A stretch of 64,000 bases of DNA from Amorphochlora amoebiformis (GCA_054601695.1 BAAHQB010000088.1:1-64000); one strand, 5' to 3'; numbered from the stretch's first letter, positions 1 through 44,455 are shown. Notes: a model not told the origin generated them from the sequence alone. Numbers and translations are program-made.

Positions 1-89
1 ATAAAAATTTTTATATAATATATATATATATATATAAATATATATAATGTACATATATATACATATAAATACAAGTGACACAAATCAAG

Positions 90-21852
<21,763 letters not shown>

Positions 21853-21899
21853 AAGAAGCCAAAACTCGTAAAATTCAACGCCTGCCAAAACTTAATGAC

Positions 21900-22937
21900 C
21901 TGTGATGAGACAGATAATCATGCGCAGCTCAGGCAACCATTTACACCTCATACTAGTCATAAACTAGATAAACGCACCAACTATATCTAGAATATCTAGA
22001 ATATACCACCAGTAGTGGAAAGTCTAGCAAGTTACGCATGTATACTTAGATCAGTTAGTTAGTATCCATGAAGTGCAATGTTACTACCAGTACTATAATG
22101 TTTATCTAGTGTCTAGAGTGTATTACTCTGGTTACTGGAATTATGATGTCGACATGACTTACCTGCTAGATCCATGGGACACGTCTAGGGGATCTAAACT
22201 ATATGACTAGTATGAGTATGAACACTCGACTTAATTGATTGCCACACGTACAACAAATAGCACCCCAACGTTACCTAGGTTGTCTGATGCACAAGTATAC
22301 CTGACATATCTGGCCCATGCGTACACATACTAGACATACTATCATCTATCATATTACACGCACCGACCATCAATGATTTGTGACACAATTTCCAGATGCG
22401 TATTACGTACTTTCATATGACTAGTCACGTGAATCACTGGAAATAAATCTGTATACATCTAGTATATCCGTGTTCCATCCGCTGTACGTATGTACACTTA
22501 CATATATTCTAGACATTATATAAACTGGACACAACTTGACTCACTGTCACATTACAGGATATTATTAAAATATTACTCGTAATTATGTACATTATACATA
22601 CGCAATTGTATAAGCAGTACGTACGTAGTACACGTATACGCAAATACAATTGCCGTCAAGTACCTACGAGACCCGGCTTTTAACTAGTATAATACGGATA
22701 CATATACGTACGTCAGTACGTAGAGTATGCGTAAGTACTATCAGTGACTCGGCCACTATACGTACGTATGCATATAATATATAAATATACATACATAGTA
22801 GTATGTATACGTATACGTACGTACGTAATACTACGTATCATCATTTTTCGCGTCTTAATTTGAACATACTAATGTTTCACGAAGCTCTGAGCACGCGAGA
22901 CTAGCTACATCGTAGGCAAATACATAGATGCAAACTG

Positions 22938-22960
<23 letters not shown>
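21900..22960. other. CTAG-rich spacer island 1, downstream of the RCC1 gene
   Basis: About 1 kb of non-repetitive, AT-biased DNA is dense in CTAG (TCTAGA, ACTAGT, GTCTAG), and in its second half also in TACGTA. No open frame or TA microsatellite is present. It begins about 50 bp after the TAG stop at 21852. Its base texture differs from exons, introns and microsatellites alike. Confidence 0.7.
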
Positions 22961-22968
<8 letters not shown>

Positions 22969-23196
22969 ATATATATATATCTTTACACACATATATGTAA
23001 ATATATACACATATATAATATATATATATATCTATATATGTATATATATATATATAAATATATATGTATATATGTATGTATATATATATATATATTATAT
23101 ATATATATGTTACATAAGTATCTAGAGTACATATCTAGTATATACATGCCATAGTACACAGATACATATATATCTATATATATATCATATGCATAT

Positions 23197-23260
<64 letters not shown>

Positions 23261-23284
23261 GTATATACATGTGTATATATGACA

Positions 23285-23318
<34 letters not shown>

Positions 23319-23416
23319 ATATATATATATATATATATGACAATATATATACACACATATATATATATGTATATATATGTGTATATATACATACATACAT
23401 GTGTACATATATCTAG

Positions 23417-23498
<82 letters not shown>

Positions 23499-23835
23499 AC
23501 TAGATCAAGTTTGTTATCATTATATCACAATTTCTCGATATTAACGAAATCCGGACTTCCAGACTGTTTGCTACAGATAATTTAAGGTTACAGATACACG
23601 AACCCGCAGCATCCTACATCACAATAAATTGGAGCTAATGACACGTTTGTTCATGTTAACTGAGTCTGTGTCCGCATACATATCCTCCACCTTCACAATG
23701 CATTACATATTCTCCAAGAACGCGATACATTGAAGGCCTTGGACAATAATGAAGTACCTAATGTATGGTTAGGTTATGTAAGAAACGTCGGTAACGTCGG
23801 TATGGTTAGGTTTTACCTTACAACTAACACTGAGG
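22961..23835. other. Rest of RCC1/RhoGAP convergent spacer
   Basis: TA and TATG microsatellites fill 22938-23500. Unique AT-rich sequence without coding signal follows to the RhoGAP stop at 23836, including two GGTTAGGT words at about 23765-23850. Confidence 0.6.
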
Positions 23836-32756
<8,921 letters not shown>

Positions 32757-33053
32757 GGCTGGTTGCAAAGAAAAATCAGGGCAGCTGAAGTGACACCGCG
32801 GCCAGAATTATAAGGAAGGAGGATATGGTCGATGTGAGCAGTCGGTGGGCCGTATGAAGCACCACAGCGGTCTCAACACGACCAACAAGCAGTCCCGTTG
32901 ATTCTAGACGGTGCCTCCACAATCGTGTTGGCTTAACCGAATTAATATTTCGCACTTGTGTCGGCGTTTTTGGTAACGGCAAGCTCTGACTGGAAACTGA
33001 CTGAGACGTCCAACACCCCGACGAGACCCAGAAACGGGAGTCTCTTCGTCACC
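32757..33053. promoter_or_regulatory. Shared divergent promoter, RhoGAP gene / enkurin
   Basis: Only 297 bp separate the two start codons, which point away from each other. The stretch has ordinary base composition and no microsatellite. No TATA box stands out. It must hold both 5' leaders and both promoters unless non-coding first exons lie further off. Confidence 0.6.
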
Positions 33054-34088
33054 ATGGCTGAGGAATCAATCTATAATCTTATTCCTAAGGTCCAGCCCCC
33101 CCAAAAGAAGCCTCCTCGATACAAGAGCAAGTTTTCATCGGCCGAGGTGCCCCCATCCTATTCGACGTTCGGGCGCTCTGTTGGTTCGCAGGCGAAAGTC
33201 ACCAATGTTGCAGGGGAATATTACCCCCAGAATCCAAGTCATGGGTTCAAATATGATGGTGCGACGTTCGGGAAGACTCAGAAACACATATCCGATCCTA
33301 AAAACTTCACGAAAAAGAAACCGTTTGAGCCCCCGCAGGGTAGTTGCATGCTTCAACCCTCTCAACATTCCATTCATTACGTGTACGTCTCGTAGGCGAT
33401 GCCTTTCACTACAACGATCGGGTTAAGGCAAAGCTGGACACCAAATTAGATAAGTCGAAGATTCCCAAGAGGGAAAAGAAAAATTTCATCCAGAAAAATG
33501 CTGTCGAGACAATCCTCAAAGGTATTACTATTGCAAACATGCCCTTTCTTCAAGCTCACTTCCTGCTTGTCCCTAAGCTAATGCTTATTCTCTCCATTCC
33601 CGTCAACCATTGTCGCAATAACGTAGTTATTGTGTCTATATTTACAGCGAAAAAGAGTCCTGAAAGACGCGACATTCGATATGTTCACAAACCGGACTAC
33701 GGTAAGGTCCCTGAGTACTTGGACAGCGTGAAAGCTGAGGTTCAAGCAGAGAAAGATTACGTCGAAAATTATATTGCAAGGCAACAAGCACGTTTGAATA
33801 TTAACTCGGTTCACGTGCTCGACGACCAGCAGAGGGTGGAGGTACACAATCAAACTCTAACTAGCTTTAACTCTCATCTTAATACTAATAATTATTCAGC
33901 TACTAGAGAAACTCAAATTGAAGTGGGCTGAGGTGAATCAAAAGTACCAGAAGATAGCCCATGTAGTTAAACTTGATACCGCGGGGAAGGTTCGACGAAA
34001 AGAGCAGTATGAAGCAGAGCTTGACGAGATGGAACAAGCTATCGAAAAGCTTGGTCGTCGAACAGTTTTGATAGCCGAGGATTACTGA
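33054..34088 (+). CDS. ENKUR: Enkurin, ciliary/flagellar protein
   Basis: Four exons, 33054-33339, 33396-33521, 33648-33841 and 33900-34088, give 264 residues, against about 256 in human enkurin. The N-terminus MAEESIYNLIP and the PPRYKSKF element match the family. NFIQKNAVETI lies in the middle, and the C-terminal enkurin domain (about 165-260) contains DYGKVPEYL, EKDYVENYIARQQ and WAEVNQKYQ. Enkurin is a calmodulin- and TRPC-binding protein of sperm flagella and a microtubule inner protein of motile ciliary doublets, so this gene argues that the organism has motile cilia. The frame is open for 32 codons upstream of the chosen ATG; I chose 33054 because family members start close to the YNLIP motif. 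Introns are 56, 126 and 58 nt, with no TA repeats. It starts 297 bp from the divergent RhoGAP gene. Confidence 0.95.
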
Positions 34089-34872
34089 GTGTGAGAACTT
34101 GTAGATAATTAAAGTAACATACACTTCACATTCCCATCTCAAATGATATATTGGTGACTACGGCATGGCAGTATCGAGAGAAATTAATATTAGTGATATG
34201 CCTTCAACCTACAACTAGAATTGAAACCCTTAGAACCCGCCAGTGGCTCCCTGAGATGTCCTCTGTACTTTTCGTCAATATGTGGTCCTCTGTGTTAGTC
34301 TCTGAGTTTTCGTTATTGCTCTGGTGCTTGGGAGGAGTTGGTAGCCATATTTCGTTTGCGGTATATCTACAAAGGATATCTCGAGATATCTCATTTTTTC
34401 ATGATCTTCTCGGCTTTTCATGGAGTCTGTGGTCGGTGCACCCAGTGACTATGGCCACCGACTAGGGGCTTGTTACTGGTTTATGGAGGTCCATCGTTAA
34501 ACGGTGCAAGAGATTTACTATGCACAACATGAAACCCTGGGAAAAACCCACTGAGGACGTACAATAAGGCGAAAATATGAACGCCGAAGATCTAGCCGCC
34601 CAAAATGGTGTTTGTCCATGAACCTAGCTTCTACACAGCTGAATTAAAAAAAAAACACTGGTAATATCGTCCTAATATTCATACATATCTATTACCATAC
34701 AAAGCAGCAGGTTTCCCGAAGACTAAACTGTGTGTGAAAAGGTGCGCAGGGTTTGCGGGCTTGATTCAAGAGAAGACGCGGCACTAAGTACACACTTGCC
34801 CATCCCACCTCCTCAGACTAGAATAAATTTCTATGTAATGCTTCATAAATGAGTACATGTACAATATATATA

Positions 34873-34919
<47 letters not shown>

Positions 34920-35054
34920 ATATATATATGTACATACACATATATATACATATATACATATATACACACATACACACACATATATATATATATGTATATA
35001 CATGCATATGTATACATTATGTGTATGTAAGTATGTGTATATGTATGTGTAGAA

Positions 35055-35099
<45 letters not shown>

Positions 35100-35129
35100 T
35101 ATACATACACACAAATATACATACATATT

Positions 35130-35182
<53 letters not shown>

Positions 35183-35235
35183 CAATATATAGATATATGT
35201 ATATACACACACAAATACATATAGATACATATGTG

Positions 35236-35268
<33 letters not shown>

Positions 35269-35671
35269 TAATAAACGAATTTGTATGTGTGTACATGTAC
35301 ATGTATGTGTGTGTGTACATCAGGCGAAGTTTGGACTTGATTTTGGTATATATAAACCTTGTAATATATTTATTTATATACATATATACGTGTGTACATA
35401 TATATAGTACATATGTGATTAGTTCACAAGCGCAAAAAGCCGTGCCGGAAGTTAATTTTCTTCGTGTCGTATTTGATAACAGGACCTTGACCAGAAGACT
35501 CGTATGCAGGGGCTAAGATACAAAAGTTTCCTTTATGGATCCATTATTAGCCGTCGAAGGGGGCTCGATCAATTTCTTTAACCCCCTTTATATACATATA
35601 TATATATATATATACATACATACATATATATACATACATACATACATACATAAAGATATATATATATATTA

Positions 35672-35704
<33 letters not shown>

Positions 35705-35707
35705 ATT

Positions 35708-35753
<46 letters not shown>

Positions 35754-36049
35754 TATTAGGATTAGGAAGGGCAGTATTAGTATATGTGCCCAAAACAAAC
35801 ACCGTACGTGTACAGGTCTAACATATCTATATATATATGTTTATATATATATATATATATAATATATATTATATATGTAGTTGTATATTATATGTATACA
35901 TATACATAAATCTTTACATATTATTTATATATACATATATATATATATATATGTATGTATTTATTTATCTATATATACATATACATATATATATATATAT
36001 GTATGTATGTGTGTGTATGTGTGTGTGTGTATATAGACATGCACAGATT
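34089..36049. other. Enkurin 3' spacer: unique sequence, then TA-rich
   Basis: 34089-34860 is ordinary-composition DNA with an open frame at 34151-34465 that I do not accept as a gene. 34860-36049 is mostly TA/TATG/TG microsatellite with a 170 bp unique patch at about 35400-35590. No gene is recognised. Confidence 0.55.
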
Positions 36050-36203
36050 TGGCTAGGGTTACGGTCAGCGTTAGGGTTATATATACTAGTATATACACTT
36101 ATATTATATAGTATATATATATATATATATATTATATATATTATATATACATAGGACTCTAACCCTAACCCTAACAACCCTAAGCGTAATCTATACATGC
36201 ACC

Positions 36204-36234
<31 letters not shown>

Positions 36235-37815
36235 GTATATATATGTATATATATATATATATAAATCTAACCCTGACCCTAACTCTGACCTAATCTGTGC
36301 AAATATATATATATATGTATATATACCCTAACTCTGACATAATCTGTGCAACCTAACCCTAACCCTTACCCTAACCCTACCCTAACCTTCCCCTAACCCT
36401 AACCCTAACCACAACCACAACCACAACCCTAATCCTAATAACTCTAACCCTCCTAATAACCCTAACCCTCCTAATAATCCTAACCCTCCTTAACTATAAC
36501 CCTAATCCTAACCCTAACTGAATCATTGGTCCTCGGACTACAACATGCTGAATAATCTGATCCTAACCCTAACTGTAACCATAACCCTAACCTAACCAAT
36601 CCTAACCCTATAATCCTAAGTCGAAATAACCCTAACCCTAGCCATAAGTTTAAGCCTACGGCTAATCCTAAGCCTAGCGTATTCCTATTACTAACTCTAA
36701 TCCTAACCCTAACCCTGACCGTAACGCTAATTCTAATCCTAACCCTAATTATAACTCTAATCCTAAACCCTTATCCCAACCCTAAGCCTAACCATAACCC
36801 TAATCCTAACCCTAACCCTAACCCCAACTCAAAGTAACCCTAACCCTCCACTAACCCTTACTCTAACCCTAACTCTTAACCCTGACCCTTAGGATAACCC
36901 TAATCCTTACCGTAACCCTAATCCCCACCCTAACCGTAACCCTAACCCTAACCGTAACCGTAGCCCTAACCGTAACCCTAACCCTAATAGTAACCCTAAT
37001 AACCCTAAACTAACCCTTACCGTAACCCTTACTCGAACCCTAACCCTTGGGGTAACCCTAATCCATACGATAATCCTAACCCTCACTCTATCCGTAACCC
37101 TAACCGTAACCCTAACCGTAACCCTAATCCTAACCCTAACCGTAACCCTAACCGTAACCCTAAGAACCCTAAACTAACCCTTACCGTAACCCTAACTATA
37201 ATCCTAACCCTTAGGGTAACCTTAATCCTTCGAAACCCTAACCCTCACTCTAACCCTAACCCTAACCGAACCCTAACCCTTACCGTACCCGTAATAACCC
37301 TAAACTGACCCTTCTCGTAACCCTAACTCAAACCCTGACCCTTAGGGTAATCTTAGTCCTCGCCATAACCTTAACCCTCACCCTAACAATAACCCTAACC
37401 CTAACCCTCATCCTAACAATAACCCTAACCCTAACCCTAACCCTAACCCTAACCCTAACCCTAACCCTAACCGTAACCTAACCCTAACCCTAACTTAACC
37501 GTATCCCAACCCTAATCATAACCCTTACCGTATCCCTAACTCTAACCCTAACCCTTAGGGTAATCTTAATCTTTACCGTGACCCTAACCCTCACCTAATC
37601 GTAACCCTAACCCTAATCGTAACCCTAACCTAACTAATCCTTACGGAAACCTAACTCTAACGTTAACCTCTCAGGGTAACCTTAATCCTTACCCACACCC
37701 TCACCCTAACTGTACCCTAACCCTAACCGTAACTGCAACCCTAACCGTAACCCTAATAACCCTAAACTAACCCTTACGTAACTAACTCTAACCCTAGCCC
37801 TTAGGTAATCTTAAC
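36050..37815 (+). repeat. Degenerate interstitial telomere-like array, CCCTAA on the + strand
   Basis: About 1.75 kb of CCCTAA units is interrupted by variants such as CCGTAA, CCTTAG, CCCTAATAA and CCCTTACC. It contains one embedded 44 bp non-telomeric block at 36520-36563. A short G-strand piece at 36050-36080 faces the C-strand array across a TA run. Part of the array repeats at a higher order: stretches containing CTAAACTAACCCTTACCGTAACC recur near 37000, 37165, 37290 and 37755. Confidence 0.9.
36520..36563 (+). repeat. 44 bp block in telomere-like array, copy 1
   Basis: The block runs from GAATCATTGGTCCTCGGACT to CTGAATAATCTGATCC and is flanked on both sides by CCCTAA-type repeats. GTCC-TC-GGAC is a short inverted repeat. 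Confidence 0.85.
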
Positions 37816-37829
37816 CTTAATATGGTGTA

Positions 37830-37876
37830 TATTTATATACGTATAGAGATATACTGTTAACATTCATATATTATAC

Positions 37877-37913
<37 letters not shown>

Positions 37914-37930
37914 GCACATATACATATATC

Positions 37931-37962
<32 letters not shown>

Positions 37963-38010
37963 TTACATATACATATATATATGTATATATGTATGTATAT
38001 ATATATATAT

Positions 38011-38076
<66 letters not shown>

Positions 38077-38239
38077 ATATATAAATATATATATATATGT
38101 ATATTATATATATATATATGTACATATATATGTATAGATATGTATGTATGTATGTATTTGTGTACATATACATAAATATATATATACACATATATTATAT
38201 ATATATATATATAATACAACATAATACATTAAAAATTGC

Positions 38240-38280
<41 letters not shown>

Positions 38281-38445
38281 CATATCTACATATATATACG
38301 TATCTATATACATATGTACATATGTATATATATATATATATATAGAAATGTTTATGTATTATAAATATGTATGTGTATACAAATATCATGGCTAGATAAA
38401 TGATATATACAAAAGATATATACACATATATATGTAGTATGCGTA

Positions 38446-38480
<35 letters not shown>
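37830..38480. repeat. TA/TATG microsatellite block
   Basis: Nearly continuous (TA)n with TATG and TATT interruptions between the telomere-like array and CTAG island 2. Confidence 0.85.
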
Positions 38481-38483
<3 letters not shown>

Positions 38484-39128
38484 TAGATATATATGCTGTT
38501 ATATGCATATACACTAGATACTGTATGCTACAATATTAATATTGTATACTAAACCTAGTAAATTGTGCCAGCTAGTTATGGTCCATGCGAGAGTCTACTA
38601 AGAACTGAGTATATTGTGCGTGTGCCGTCATCGTTTGCAAGTACAACTTACGTTACGATTATCATGATCATGCCAGAGTCATTAATCTAGTTAATGCATA
38701 TAAAATCATTCGGTAGGACTATATAGTGATGGATTGCATGATATCAAGGTATCTAGTTCTAGAACATAATCTCTTAGCATCAAGCATCGGACTCTTACGA
38801 GTCCAACTGAACGGTATCTAGGTCTGTGTTCACGTATTGGACGCAGATCATGAAATTCTAGAAATTATTGAAATATATATATATATATATATATGTATAC
38901 CTGGAACATATAATAATATAATATATATAAATTAATATACTAGATACATCTAGTACATGTTTAGTATATCTGTATCATGAGTCACTGGCTAGATCATATG
39001 TAGTACATAATAATCAATATGTAAATCAATCCATGTATAATCATGGCAAGTTGCGAAGGCTCTCTACTAGCTCTAAGCCAGGCTCTAGACTAGTTAAGGT
39101 TAGGGATTGAGGTCTAGATAATTTGTAG
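38480..39128. other. CTAG-rich spacer island 2, downstream of the PEX11 gene
   Basis: The same texture as island 1: TCTAGA, ACTAGT and CTAGTTCTAG words, interrupted by one short TA run at about 38874-38895. It ends at the PEX11 stop codon (39129, minus-strand gene). Confidence 0.7.
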
Positions 39129-39779
39129 TTAGCGAAATAAGTGAATAAACCTATCGAAATAAAGGTTTACGCTGATCGACGTTGACGAATGTACTAATAT
39201 GTACGAACCCCATGCGTCGAAGTTCATGGACACAAGGACTGACCAAATCTCGCGATTCGAACGAAAAATGGATTTGTTGTAGATGGACCTAATTTTTAGA
39301 ACCACCGGATGAAGATGAGCTGGAATATAATTAGAGGAAATAGAAAACACCAGGAATTGGTTGACGACTCGACGGCATCGCAAGTAAGAATTCACTTGGA
39401 ATGGAACATTCGGCTCCACCGCAGGTGTAGAGCCACCACGCAGGAAGTCATCGCACCGAGGGCCTTGGACCACTGCACGACGGTACTGTCCCGCCCAAAC
39501 ACTTGTAAGGTGTCGGCGTAGCAGTATGTGAGGTCACCTGGGAGTGTATTCGACGGATGTGTTATGGTCATATCATCAAGTGTATTTTTGGGAGTTCCGT
39601 ACCACAGTACTTGATGGCCTTGTAGATTTCTTCGGGGAGGAGGCGGGTGAGGGCAAGTCGAGCGTTGGTCTTCTGCTCGGCGACAATGAAGTCACGGTGG
39701 GTGGGGGTTGCGTAGTCTGGGTTAATAATGAGAACAATTTTTTTTGTGTGATAGTGGAGGTGAGAATATTCCATTACAC

Positions 39780-39815
<36 letters not shown>

Positions 39816-39905
39816 GTATAATACTTATATTTGATAATACTCATAACGTACTTCAAATAAGTATATCTACATATATGTATATATACTTACACGTACATAT
39901 ATGTA

Positions 39906-39944
<39 letters not shown>

Positions 39945-40156
39945 ATTATATATATCTTATATATATATATATAAATATATTTATGTATAGATATATATAT
40001 ATATATAGTATATCTGCACCGGGATCAATTACTCCTAGTCTCCGACTCGAATTATGGCGTTTAATGTTCACGAAGCGGCTGCAGTTGGAAGACATCAAGG
40101 GTTTGGATTATATGCACTACATCATGTATGTACATATATGCATTAATATATTTCAT

Positions 40157-40224
<68 letters not shown>

Positions 40225-40413
40225 TATATATATATATATATATATACAATATATATACATATACATATATATATATTTATATATATATGTATAATGTATT
40301 ATGGCAATCTATGTAACATCCGTATCTATGTATGTGTACATCTATATATGTGTATATGTAAATATTACTCGAGGTTATTATATTTTATATTTGCATAAAA
40401 ATACAAATATATA

Positions 40414-40463
<50 letters not shown>

Positions 40464-40497
40464 TAGATAAATTAATATAATTATATATATATGCGTT

Positions 40498-40535
<38 letters not shown>

Positions 40536-40611
40536 GTATACGTATATTATATATATATATATATATATATACGTTTATAGCAAAAATAATACTAATAATA
40601 TTATAATTATT

Positions 40612-40650
<39 letters not shown>

Positions 40651-40742
40651 TGTAAATATATATATATATATAAATTTATATGTTTATATATATATATATA
40701 TGTGTGTGTGTGTATATGTATGTATATGTATGTATATGTATG

Positions 40743-40789
<47 letters not shown>

Positions 40790-40790
40790 T

Positions 40791-40825
<35 letters not shown>

Positions 40826-42290
40826 GAATATATATATATATATATATGTACAAATAGAACACACATATCCACCTCATCGGAGAATTCGGCGTTTGGACCT
40901 TGTCCGTAACAGCCGCCTCTGTATTCATAGAAATCTTTTTCCGATTGCGTAAGGGCTTCTTATCGCTTTGATTGCCATTTCTGGCAATAACTTTGATATC
41001 AGTCGAGCTATGTCGCTTGATAAGGCGTGCGGTCTCGACTACCCTGTCGGGCGGGATGTTAGCGTTTGTTCATATGTGCTGGATAAATTAGAGTGCAAGA
41101 GATAGAGGAAGACTTAAAGAGATTTGGGAAGAAGGAATTGCGCATGCTTTAATTGAAGGGAGTTTATCCGAATATTCTACGATTACGAGGCTACCAGACG
41201 GTGTTGACAAGGTTGCGGATCATCATGACGCCGCTCAGGAGCATGCAAATGAGCCACAATATGTTCATCAGTGGCCTCCACCTTAAGTATTTAGTAGGAT
41301 CAGCACGGTTGTATGACTTCATAATTGGGTGTATAGGTAGTGGATTGTTGTAGAGGAGCCGAAGAGATCGAATTTTCGGGTATATTCAGGGTATCTGCCT
41401 TAGGTTGATATCGGGGTTGAGAGCGTGGAACATGGATAGTATAACAAGATCTTGGAGAAGCCCTGGGGTTAAAATTAAGGTAGGTAAGTGCAAGGCGGTG
41501 AGAAGTTCAGGGGGCTGTTAAAAATAAACCCTCGAGGAGCTGCACTAGTGTCTCAAGCATGTCCAAGAGCTCAAAGATTCGCTCGTATGGATCCCTCGAC
41601 AGCTTGAAGATTGCGCCTGGAACGATTATATGAAGTTGAGAAGGGGAGGGATTCTAATATTCCAGTTTTTACGATGGATTGTGTAATGTATAGGCAGACC
41701 TGATACAACATATTGTTTGACTTCCAGGTATATGAGAGTCCTACCTGTATTGATGTACGTCAGCACACGCGAGAGAGCGTTTATCCAGTACCCCAGTCGA
41801 CTGACAAATCGAGAACTAAATAAAATGCGTGAAGATTTAGTCTTCCAGGTCAGGAATGTGAGACTTCCTTCCTTGCACCTTCGCAGCACCGTGTAGAGAT
41901 TGTTAAATCGCTTCATTGCAACCGGGATATTTTTCTGGTAGTACATCTTGCCTGAAAGCACGACAATATTAGGGTACAACCAGCTTTTCTTAAACGAGGA
42001 TGTACCGAGAAGGATGAATATCTTCGCCCCATACTGCACAAACTGCAAATTGAAATAATATGACTCAAAAGATCAGTCGGTTTCAATCGATTTTCAAAAC
42101 ACCTTCAGAGACTTGTCGTGGCCATCCCGATTCGCCAGAAACTTCAGGATCCTGTGCAAAAGCACAAAAATCAGCAAAAAGAAGAAGCTACATACCACAA
42201 TGTTCTGTCCACAACGGTCCACACATTACGTTATATATGAAGTTGTACATACTTGTCTATTGTCGACAACGAAGCCTTTTCCTTACCCAT
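39129..42290 (-). CDS. PEX11: PEX11-family peroxisomal membrane protein
   Basis: Thirteen exons, all phases consistent, encode 383 residues: complement of 42253-42290, 42103-42151, 42006-42042, 41879-41951, 41745-41815, 41530-41616, 41399-41462, 41195-41281, 40873-41043, 40020-40078, 39603-39716, 39396-39537, 39129-39288. The N-terminal signature is [20 protein letters not shown] (residues 17-36). Then come [19 protein letters not shown] (the Pex11 lariat of small helices) and a hydrophobic segment [16 protein letters not shown] near 145-160. A PEX11-like C-terminal helix pair surrounds [12 protein letters not shown] and [17 protein letters not shown]11 proteins bend peroxisomal membranes and drive peroxisome division. 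The basic central insert (about 170-260) and a C-terminal tail make it longer than the usual 230-260 residues. Intron 41282-41398 would need a GC-AG border. The last exon could be shorter. Confidence 0.84.
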
Positions 42291-42431
42291 ATCGGCCAGG
42301 GCCGGTTGCTGGTCACCCAGCCAGAAGTGATTCCGTGGGGCTTCCAGGGATTCGATAGAATCCCCGATGGATATATCTCAGAGCCACCAGGGCATCTCCG
42401 GTGAATATCCAGTGACTGCCGAAGCGAGCGG
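42291..42431. promoter_or_regulatory. Shared divergent promoter, PEX11 / IMP3
   Basis: A 141 bp gap lies between opposing ATG codons. It is GC-richer than the surrounding DNA and free of TA repeats. It is the shortest intergenic gap in the window. Open frames on both strands here are shadows; neither extends into a family match. Confidence 0.6.
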
Positions 42432-43962
42432 ATGAGTCTTCGCAAGCTCAAGCACCATGAAAAAAAGCTCCTCAAGAGGGTATTTCGGAAAAAAATGAAA
42501 GAATCGTACAGATTTTATCGGATGGGACGTTGATTGAGAAGGGGGTGCGCTTTCAGGTCGATTTTATGCAATGGAAGACTGACGACAGCCTGAGAATGAC
42601 AAAAATCCTCCGCAGGTGAGCCCCCTAGAGGGTTTGTGTACCCCAACAACCTCTGAATGCGTCTATGCTTTAGGTATCACGTGCAGAGAAGAGAAGACTA
42701 TATAAAATACAACAAGTAAGCTTTAATTATCTGTTCATAAGGACACCACTAACGAGCAATTTTCCTCAGACTTTGTGGCATGATAAGGAAAATGGCTCTC
42801 AAACTCTCGTAGTGTACAAACATCTACCTTCTTCCTTGATAATGATTGAGTTCACACACAGGAAACTAGATGCGCGCGACCCGTACAGAATAAAAACTAC
42901 GGAACAGCTCATCAATAAACTGTAATTCTTTACACGGCTCAGATGTCCTTGAGCTTGCCTGATTCCCATTCTCCCAGATACAATATGGGCCTCATTACAA
43001 CAAAAAAGAGTTTGCAAGTGTGCGACAAGATTACTGCATCTTCATTCTGCCGGTCCAGGCCTGCCCCACGCATTAATCACCCCGCGCCCCCTACTTCCCT
43101 GCACCCTCGATCTCCCCTGCGCCCTGGCCGTATTTACCCTGTCGCATACCTACCCTAATCTACATTCGCTTCTCGGCATGTTCCCAATCGTAGCAACCCA
43201 CAAAATCCTACAGCCTATCCTCTTTCCACCTAGAGCCACACACTCACACACACCACAACCTTTCCACTCCCTCGGTTATACAGATCTAGCGTTGACTATG
43301 AGACTCTCCCTAGACACGTCTTTCCCCATCTGTGTTCATTGTTCCTTCGCCTTGAACCCCTTAAATACCAAAAATGCTTGTTCTCATCCCACAAATCTAA
43401 TTTCAGGAGGCGACTTCCAGTCGTCATGGTTAGGCTCAAGATGGCGGAAACTCTTCGTGCAGCCGTCACATTCATCGAACAGGTGAACGAACGCATCACA
43501 CACGCATCACAATCACCTTCATAAATATTTACGCGACATTGTATTCTCTTACAAAATGTAGGCCACCTGTTTGTAACCCCATGTACACATTTTCACCGGC
43601 GGTTTTCGACCTTCCATGGGTCGCAAACGTGTATGTTTTCATACGGATGTTCAGATGCTTTCACGGGTCAAAATCCCATATATATCTACACGGATAATAC
43701 ACTCCCATTGCTCTTCACACCCAACAACATTCGAGAAATATATGTATATACATGTATATGTTACATGATAAATTATATGTACATTATAGACATACGCACA
43801 TATATGTACATATGTATACATATTTTTATGAAATGTGGAATGTATATATGTTTGTATACTAGATATATGTATATACATATATATATATATATATATATGT
43901 ATATACATATGTATATATAATATATGTATATATATATATATATACGTATGTATGTATATATA

Positions 43963-43996
<34 letters not shown>

Positions 43997-44107
43997 GTAT
44001 ATATATATGTATATATATGTATATATATATATATGTATATTATACACAACATTCGTACACATATATTTACATGTAAATGTGTATCCCCAGACATACGTAT
44101 AGATAAA

Positions 44108-44173
<66 letters not shown>

Positions 44174-44275
44174 CATATACTATATATGTATATATATATA
44201 TGTATAAATATTTATATACGTATATCTGGGGATACACATTTACATGTAAATATATGTATACGAATGTTGTGTATA

Positions 44276-44315
<40 letters not shown>

Positions 44316-44329
44316 TATATACACATATA

Positions 44330-44370
<41 letters not shown>

Positions 44371-44455
44371 ATTATATATATATATATATATTATACACAA
44401 TATTCGTCACATATATTTACATGTAAAGTGTGTCCGTCCCCAGACATACGTATGC

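Noticed and set aside
34151-34465. 104-codon open frame downstream of enkurin
   Set aside because: No family resemblance, no supporting splice pattern, hydrophobic and low-complexity in places. It is likely chance in non-repetitive spacer.
36050-37815. A true chromosome end
   Set aside because: Unique sequence and intact genes continue on both sides, and the repeats are degenerate. It is interstitial.
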